NCBI GenBank assembly: GCA_016203825.1
Contig: JACQMA010000224.1
Location: 1-10,335 of the forward strand
Length of the DNA: 10,335 nucleotides
Reading direction: 5' to 3'
Source of the DNA: Deltaproteobacteria bacterium
GTDB taxonomy: Bacteria; UBA10199; 2-02-FULL-44-16
Shown here piece after piece: positions 5,649-10,335 of this stretch (the stretch's first letter is position 1; every line of letters begins with the position of its first letter). The translations under genes and the position numbers were made by a program. The notes under the pieces were generated by a model. The model saw nothing but the letters and a program-made list of their open reading frames with translations, was not told where the DNA came from and did not search any database.

Positions 5649-7769
5649 GTGAACGAGCATCCTCGACATCTTTTGGCGACACCGGTGCAGTACGTAAAGG
5701 GGGTGGGGCCGGTCTTGGCGGGGATCCTCGCGAAGATGGGGATTCTCACCGTTGGCGATCTCTTTCACATCGTTCCGCAGCGTTATCTCGATCGACGACA
5801 GGTCCTTCCGATTGCGACGTTAGCCCCTGGGCCGGATCGGACCGTCATCGGAAACGTCGTGGCGTCGGGCATTTCTTTTTTGGGGCGACGTCGCAAACGG
5901 ATCTATGAAATCATTCTCGAAGATGAGTCCAGCGCGCGCGTGTCCGCCAAGTGGTTTCACTTTCACGAAAAATACCTGAAGGAAAAATTCGCGCTGGGGA
6001 CCAAGGTGGTTCTCTCGGGTGAAGTCACCGCGTTTGGAAACGCCTATCATTATATCCATCCCGAAACGGACGTCCTCACCGCTGAAAAGGGGCTCGCTGA
6101 CATTGCCGGGAAAATTTTACCGGTCTATCCGCTGACGGAGGGGCTCTACCAAAAGACACTGCGCAAGATCGTTCGAAACGCGTGGGATACCTATCACCAG
6201 TCGATCGAACCCGTCTTTCCAGAGGCCATGATCGAGGAACATCAGTTGGCGGATCCATGGCAATGTCTTCAGGAACTTCACTTTCCCTCACCCGATGTCG
6301 GTATCGAACTCTTGAGTGGTGGTCGAACCATTGCGCACCGCACGCTCATCTTCGAAGAGTTTTTCTTTTTGGAATTGGGAATGGCGCTGCGTCGTCAATC
6401 AGTCGTGGAGGCGGTGGGCATTGCTTCTCCACGCAACGATCAGATCCATGAACTGTTGCTCAAGGCCCTCCCGTTTACGCTGACTCCAGCGCAAGGAAGG
6501 GTGATTGCCGAGATTCGCGCCGATCTGGAACGGCCACGCCCGATGAATCGTCTCCTCCAAGGTGACGTTGGGAGCGGCAAAACGGTCGTGGCGCTCGCGG
6601 GGGCGTTGCAAGTCATTGCCAATGGCCATCAGGTGGCGATCATGGCGCCGACAGAAATTTTGGCTGAACAACACTTTTCAACCCTCACCGCATTTTTGGC
6701 GCCACTCGGGATTCCCCATGGGCTCCTCACCAGCTCTGTGAAGGGGGTCGAGCGCGAAGAGATCATGCGTCGACTTTCGACCGGAGAACTTCCACTGATT
6801 GTGGGGACGCATGCCTTGATTCAAGAAGGGGTCACGTTTGCCAAGCTGGGATTGATCGTGGTCGATGAGCAACATCGTTTTGGTGTCCTGCAGCGTGCGG
6901 CCCTCAAGGAGAAGGGGAAGCACTGCGATCTGCTGATTATGACGGCGACCCCGATTCCGCGGACGCTTGCGTTGACGCTGTATGGTGATCTCGATGTGTC
7001 GGTCCTTGATGAACTTCCGCCGGGACGAAAACCCATCATCACCAAACTCTATGCCGAGCATCTCCGAGAAAAACTCTACACGGGGATACGCCATGAACTT
7101 GAGCGAGGCAGACAAATCTATGTCGTCTATCCGCTCATCGAAGAGAGTGAAAAAGTTGATCTCAAAAATGCTACCGATATGGCGGAAGAATTGAAAAAAG
7201 TTTTTGAACCTGACTACCGGTTGGAACTCCTTCACGGCCGCATGAAGGGCGACAGCAAAGAGCGAGTCATGGCGGATTTTAAGGCGGGCAAGATTCATGT
7301 CTTGGTTGCAACATCCGTAGTTGAGGTTGGCGTGGATGTCCCCAATGCAAGTGTGATGGTGATCGAGCACGCCGAGCGATTTGGTCTGTCACAACTGCAT
7401 CAACTTCGAGGTCGCGTGGGGAGGAGCGAACATCAATCGTATTGTATTCTCATGGCGGATTATCGTCAGTCGGACGACGCGAAGCGCCGTTTGGAAATCA
7501 TGGTGCAGACGACCGATGGTTTCAAAATTGCCGAAGAGGACCTTGCGATTCGCGGTCCCGGTGAATTTATTGGAACACGGCAATCGGGGATTCCACCCTT
7601 TCGGATTGGCAACCTCGCACGTGACGTCGCGATTCTCTCGAAGGCTCGCGAGGCGGCCTTTCGTCTCATCGAACGCGATCCCCGTTTGAAAGCACCGGAA
7701 CATGCCAAGATTCGGCAAGAACTCATCACCCGCTGGTCCGGCCGCCTCAATTTGGCGCAGGTATCCTGA
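5649..7769 (+). CDS. recG: ATP-dependent DNA helicase RecG
   Basis: The protein has 706 residues, close to the E. coli enzyme. RecG rewinds stalled replication forks and migrates Holliday junctions during recombination and repair. It is full length. A helix-hairpin-like segment (VKGVGPVLAGILAKMG, 16-31) opens a wedge/OB-fold region (about 60-150). Helicase motifs then follow in order: Walker A GDVGSGKT (305-312), APTEILAEQH, DEQH (406-409), MTATPIPRTLAL (431-442), the C-terminal helicase lobe with LLHGRM and VATSVVEVGVDVPNA, and QLRGRVGRSEHQ (585-595). The C-terminal RecG segment with DLAIRGPGEFIGTRQSG is also present. The start is GTG at 5649, 24 bases after the OmpA gene stop, with AGG at 5638-5640 eight bases before it; the next in-frame ATG is too far into the conserved region. 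Nothing is missing, and the identity is secure. Confidence 0.98.
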   Translation: MNEHPRHLLATPVQYVKGVGPVLAGILAKMGILTVGDLFHIVPQRYLDRRQVLPIATLAPGPDRTVIGNVVASGISFLGRRRKRIYEIILEDESSARVSAKWFHFHEKYLKEKFALGTKVVLSGEVTAFGNAYHYIHPETDVLTAEKGLADIAGKILPVYPLTEGLYQKTLRKIVRNAWDTYHQSIEPVFPEAMIEEHQLADPWQCLQELHFPSPDVGIELLSGGRTIAHRTLIFEEFFFLELGMALRRQSVVEAVGIASPRNDQIHELLLKALPFTLTPAQGRVIAEIRADLERPRPMNRLLQGDVGSGKTVVALAGALQVIANGHQVAIMAPTEILAEQHFSTLTAFLAPLGIPHGLLTSSVKGVEREEIMRRLSTGELPLIVGTHALIQEGVTFAKLGLIVVDEQHRFGVLQRAALKEKGKHCDLLIMTATPIPRTLALTLYGDLDVSVLDELPPGRKPIITKLYAEHLREKLYTGIRHELERGRQIYVVYPLIEESEKVDLKNATDMAEELKKVFEPDYRLELLHGRMKGDSKERVMADFKAGKIHVLVATSVVEVGVDVPNASVMVIEHAERFGLSQLHQLRGRVGRSEHQSYCILMADYRQSDDAKRRLEIMVQTTDGFKIAEEDLAIRGPGEFIGTRQSGIPPFRIGNLARDVAILSKAREAAFRLIERDPRLKAPEHAKIRQELITRWSGRLNLAQVS

Positions 7770-7806
7770 TTGACAATCCGCTTTGGGATGGTACATCCCG
7801 CCAACC

Positions 7807-8715
7807 ATGACGTGTTCATCAAACTCTATTCCCTTGCCGGCTGCCGGGCATCAACGGCTTCCGGAGTGGCTCCGCAAGCCCTTGCGCGGGGGAGACGCCG
7901 TTCACCAACTCCGCACGGAATTGCGTGGTCGCAAGCTTTACACGGTCTGCGAAGAGGCGCGCTGCCCCAATTTGGGGGAGTGCTGGTCACGTGGGACGGC
8001 GACGCTCATGCTCATGGGCGATATCTGTACGCGTGCATGCGGGTTTTGTTCGGTGAAATCAGGGAGACCCGATGCCCTTGATATCAACGAACCGGAAAAT
8101 GTTGCCGATCAGATCCATGCGATGGGACTCAAGCATGTCGTGATCACATCGGTCGATCGCGATGATCTCTCCGATGGCGGTTCCCTCCATTTTGCCGAGA
8201 CGATCCGTGCGGTGCATCGAAAAAATTCAACGACGACGGTTGAAGTCCTGACTCCCGATTTTCAAAACGATACGCAGGCGATTGAGACACTTTGTGCGTA
8301 TGGTGCGCCCGATATCTTTAGTCATAATATTGAAACGGTCGAACGCATTACGCCGAAGATTCGAAGTAAGGCACGCTATCGCCGGTCGCTTGAAGTGTTG
8401 CGGAAGGCAAAGGATTATATGGAAGGCCGTTATACCAAATCAGGGATCATGGTTGGCTTGGGCGAGACGTCAGGGGAAGTCGTGCAAACCATGAAGGACC
8501 TCCGTGAGGTTGGGGTCGAGTGCATCACGATCGGACAGTACCTTCAGCCGACGGCCGAAAATTTGCGTGTGGTTGAATTTGTGAAACCGGAACAATTCAA
8601 GGTCTATCAAAGTGTAGCGCAAGAGTTGGGTTATAAGTTTGCTTTCTGTGGCCCGTTTGTTCGCAGTTCGTATATGTCCGAGCAGGTGTTTGCAGCGGAG
8701 CCGCTGTCAACGTAA
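7807..8715 (+). CDS. lipA: Lipoyl synthase (radical SAM)
   Basis: LipA inserts two sulfur atoms into protein-bound octanoyl groups, making the lipoyl cofactor of pyruvate and 2-oxoglutarate dehydrogenases and the glycine cleavage system. The protein has 302 residues from this ATG. Both iron-sulfur clusters are supported: the auxiliary cluster cysteines C48, C53 and C59 in VCEEARCPNLGEC, and the radical SAM cysteines C74, C78 and C81 in CTRACGFC. The C-terminal RSSYM (286-290) supplies the serine ligand of the auxiliary cluster. TSVDRDDLSDGG and the HNIETV segment are also family hallmarks. Homology begins at LPEWLRKPL (18-26). A TTG at 7783 in the same frame would add eight residues. Neither start has a well placed Shine-Dalgarno sequence; ATG at 7807 is preferred by codon, not proven. 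It follows recG by 37 bases. No lipB partner is seen here. Confidence 0.97.
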   Translation: MTCSSNSIPLPAAGHQRLPEWLRKPLRGGDAVHQLRTELRGRKLYTVCEEARCPNLGECWSRGTATLMLMGDICTRACGFCSVKSGRPDALDINEPENVADQIHAMGLKHVVITSVDRDDLSDGGSLHFAETIRAVHRKNSTTTVEVLTPDFQNDTQAIETLCAYGAPDIFSHNIETVERITPKIRSKARYRRSLEVLRKAKDYMEGRYTKSGIMVGLGETSGEVVQTMKDLREVGVECITIGQYLQPTAENLRVVEFVKPEQFKVYQSVAQELGYKFAFCGPFVRSSYMSEQVFAAEPLST

Positions 8716-8720
8716 GGAGG
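8715..8720 (+). promoter_or_regulatory. Strong Shine-Dalgarno sequence of glpX
   Basis: AGGAGG begins on the last base of the lipA stop codon and ends four bases before the glpX ATG at 8725. It is the only near-perfect ribosome binding site in the window, so glpX may be translated better than its neighbours, although the spacing is on the short side. Confidence 0.7.
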
Positions 8721-8724
8721 ATCC

Positions 8725-9708
8725 ATGGACCGTAATTTAGCTTTGGAAGTCGTTCGTGTGACCGAAATGGCAGCGCTTGCGGCGGCCCACCTCATGGGGC
8801 GCGGCGATGAACACAAGGCCGATGAAGTTGCCGTCGAAGCGATGCGCACGGCGCTGAATTCCATTCCGATGCGCGGCCGCGTGGTCATTGGCGAAGGCGA
8901 GCGGGACGAAGCGCCGATGCTCTACATTGGAGAAGAAGTGGGAACCGGAGACGGCCCTGCGGTCGACATTGCCCTCGATCCCCTTGAGGGCACGACGATT
9001 TGTGCGCGCGGAAAGGAAAACTCGCTGGCGGTTATTGCGATTGCCGACGGTGGGAACTTTCTCCATGCGCCCGACACGTACATGAAAAAAATCGCAGTGG
9101 GACCGGAGTCACGCGGGGCGATTGATATCACGAAGAGCCCCACCGAGAATCTCGTGGCGATCGCCAAGGCCAAAAAATGTAAAGTGACCGACTTGACCGC
9201 CATCGTCCTCAACCGTCCGCGGCATGAAGATCTCATCTGTGAAATCCGAAAAGCGGGCGCACGCATTCGTTTGATTGATGACGGCGATGTTTCAGCTGCT
9301 ATTTCGACCTGTCGCCCGGTCACCGGGATCGATGTCTTGTTTGGCATTGGTGGTGCCCCGGAAGGAGTCCTTGCGGCCGCGGCCCTTCGCTGTGTGGGAG
9401 GGGACTTTCAGGGACAACTCGCCTGGCGCAATGACGAAGAAAAAACTCGCGCCCGCGCGATGGGGATCACCGATCTGAGTCGCGTGTATGGCATTGAAGA
9501 CCTCGCCCGTGGAAATGTGTGTTTTGCAGCGACGGGCGTCACACGCGGCGATCTCTTGCGAGGAGTGACGATTTCGCCGCAAGGGGCCTCAACGCACTCG
9601 GTTGTGATGCGCTCCGAAACAGGGACCGTGCGTTTCATCCGGGCCTTTCACGATTTTCGGCACAAACCCTTCGTGACAACACCCGACGGGAAGATCCAAA
9701 AGCGATAG
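8725..9708 (+). CDS. glpX: Class II fructose-1,6-bisphosphatase (GlpX)
   Basis: GlpX removes the 1-phosphate of fructose-1,6-bisphosphate in gluconeogenesis, using Mn2+ or Mg2+. The protein has 327 residues, near the family's usual length. Metal and active-site residues fall at the same numbers as I recall for E. coli GlpX: D33, E57 in GEGERDEAPM (56-65), D85 and E88 in LDPLEGT, and E213 in GGAPEGV. The lysine-rich DTYMKKIAVGP segment and the C-terminal RGVTISPQGASTHSVVMR are also typical. It starts nine bases after lipA behind a strong ribosome binding site and ends seven bases before the SRPBCC gene. It is unrelated in fold motifs to class I Fbp. In some lineages class II enzymes also hydrolyse sedoheptulose-1,7-bisphosphate, which the sequence cannot decide. 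No glycerol-utilisation genes are nearby, so a gluconeogenic housekeeping role is most likely. Confidence 0.97.
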   Translation: MDRNLALEVVRVTEMAALAAAHLMGRGDEHKADEVAVEAMRTALNSIPMRGRVVIGEGERDEAPMLYIGEEVGTGDGPAVDIALDPLEGTTICARGKENSLAVIAIADGGNFLHAPDTYMKKIAVGPESRGAIDITKSPTENLVAIAKAKKCKVTDLTAIVLNRPRHEDLICEIRKAGARIRLIDDGDVSAAISTCRPVTGIDVLFGIGGAPEGVLAAAALRCVGGDFQGQLAWRNDEEKTRARAMGITDLSRVYGIEDLARGNVCFAATGVTRGDLLRGVTISPQGASTHSVVMRSETGTVRFIRAFHDFRHKPFVTTPDGKIQKR

Positions 9709-9715
9709 CGAACCC

Positions 9716-10153
9716 ATGCCACGCATTGAACGCTCGATGCTTCTTCGCGCTTCGCCGGAACAGTGCTACAACGTCATTGCCGATATCGAATCGTATCCGC
9801 GATTTCTTCCGACCATCAAAGCGGTCAACATTCTTCGCAAGGGGAAGGGGTGGTGCGAAGCGACGTTTACCGTCGACCTTCTGAAGCGACTCGAGTATAC
9901 CGTCCGCGTTTCCTTTTCGTCTCCATCGGAGGTTCGTTGGACATTGGTCAAGGGGGACATGATGACGCAGAATGACGGCGGTTGGATGTTGTCACCGGAA
10001 GGGAAAGGGAAAACCAAGGCGACGTATTCCATGGATGTTGCGTTTTCCACGTGGATTCCCCAGACGATGGTGGCGTCCGTTGTCGCCTCCGGTCTTCCTG
10101 ATATGTTTGAGCGCTTTCAAAAACGGATTGAGAAGGGATTGAAAAAACGATGA
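9716..10153 (+). CDS. SRPBCC (START-like) protein, RatA/COQ10 type
   Basis: This 145-residue protein is one SRPBCC domain, with no signal peptide or membrane segment. The N-terminal strand and helices (RIERSMLLRASPEQCYNVI, then DIESYPRFLPTIKAV) match the start of the COQ10/RatA and polyketide-cyclase families. The middle pattern WTLVKGDMMTQNDGGWMLSP and the long C-terminal helix ending ERFQKRIEKGLKK also fit. These folds enclose a hydrophobic pocket. Relatives include COQ10, which binds ubiquinone, and RatA, first described as a ribosome-associated toxin and since questioned. The true ligand here is unknown. The gene starts seven bases after glpX without a clear ribosome binding site, and its stop overlaps the start of the rodA-like gene in ATGA. 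That suggests a co-produced protein with a possible link to a membrane or lipid partner, which is inference. The family call is firm; function is not assigned. Confidence 0.88.
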   Translation: MPRIERSMLLRASPEQCYNVIADIESYPRFLPTIKAVNILRKGKGWCEATFTVDLLKRLEYTVRVSFSSPSEVRWTLVKGDMMTQNDGGWMLSPEGKGKTKATYSMDVAFSTWIPQTMVASVVASGLPDMFERFQKRIEKGLKKR

Positions 10154-10335
10154 CGCAGAGAATCTCCGAGGTCTTTAACTGGCAACTCTTGAGCGTCGTC
10201 CTCTCCCTCGTGGTGATCGGTCTCGTGAATCTCTACAGTGCCGTTCACCTCTGGGAAGAGGGTGGGGCACTCACCCTTTTTTGGAATCAGCTCATCTGGA
10301 TGGCCTTAGGCGTTGCGATGATGTTGGTGATGACC
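10150..10335 (+). CDS. rodA: SEDS-family peptidoglycan polymerase, RodA-like (5' part, cut by window)
   Basis: Only the first 62 codons are inside the window, and the frame is open to the edge. A short N-terminus (MTQRISEVF) precedes a first membrane helix (about 10-31) ending GLVNLYSAV, the usual first helix of RodA and FtsW. A loop with FWNQLIWMALGV then opens the second helix. The N-W-Q-LL start and NLYSA favour RodA (elongation, lateral wall) over FtsW (division), but SpoVE/FtsW-type proteins share much of this, and the catalytic Asp in the large periplasmic loop lies beyond the edge. RodA works with a class B penicillin-binding protein to polymerise glycan from lipid II. The start overlaps the SRPBCC stop by four bases, with AAGGGA 11 bases upstream, so translation is probably coupled. 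No mre or penicillin-binding protein gene is seen before it. Confidence 0.85.
   Translation, partial: MTQRISEVFNWQLLSVVLSLVVIGLVNLYSAVHLWEEGGALTLFWNQLIWMALGVAMMLVMT

Noticed and set aside
6678..7370. Minus-strand open frame of 230 codons
   Set aside because: It is antisense to the conserved RecG helicase motifs and has no recognisable domain.
7783..7806. TTG start eight codons upstream for lipA
   Set aside because: It is possible, but TTG is rare, no ribosome binding site is well placed for it, and the eight residues are not part of the LipA family core.
1..10335. tRNA, rRNA, CRISPR array, insertion sequence or prophage signs
   Set aside because: Intergenic gaps are all under 65 bases, no spaced direct-repeat array or terminal inverted repeats were seen, and no transposase or integrase is encoded.

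Overview
The window reads as a stretch of chromosome from a Gram-negative bacterium of the broad 'deltaproteobacterial' kind (Myxococcota, Bdellovibrionota or a related uncultured lineage). The evidence is a eukaryotic-like Ser/Thr kinase with HRDISPQN and DFGIA motifs and C-terminal PEGA domains, an FHA-GGDEF protein, a type III secretion export switch protein, and an OmpA-type outer-membrane protein. The lineage is inferred from these protein families only. Coding density is very high and no stretch over 300 bases lacks a gene.

Left part (1-3131, minus strand). Reading leftward from 3131 there is a membrane-anchored Ser/Thr kinase with two PEGA domains. It overlaps by 4 bases (ATGA) an FHA-GGDEF diguanylate cyclase, so the two are probably made together and may form one pathway from kinase to phosphothreonine reader to c-di-GMP. 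Thirteen bases downstream is a minimal nucleotidyltransferase of the MntA antitoxin type, which runs off the left edge. Its base composition is clearly more AT-rich than the rest, which suggests it was acquired.

Centre (3132-3194). A 63-base divergent intergenic region separates the kinase operon from everything to the right. It holds a plausible minus-strand promoter and a repeated AATGCAAT octamer.

Right part (3195-10335, plus strand). The genes are an FlhB/SctU-family export switch protein with an NPTE rather than NPTH cleavage motif, a barrel-plus-OmpA outer-membrane protein, RecG helicase, lipoyl synthase LipA, class II fructose-1,6-bisphosphatase GlpX, a RatA/COQ10-like SRPBCC protein, and the start of a RodA/FtsW-family (SEDS) cell-wall polymerase that runs off the right edge. 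Gaps are 7-37 bases, and the last two genes overlap by 4 bases, so much of this side could be one transcript. No convincing intrinsic terminator was seen. recG, lipA, glpX and rodA are housekeeping genes. The kinase/FHA-GGDEF pair, the export switch protein and the OmpA protein form a signalling and cell-envelope block, which is the most interesting part.
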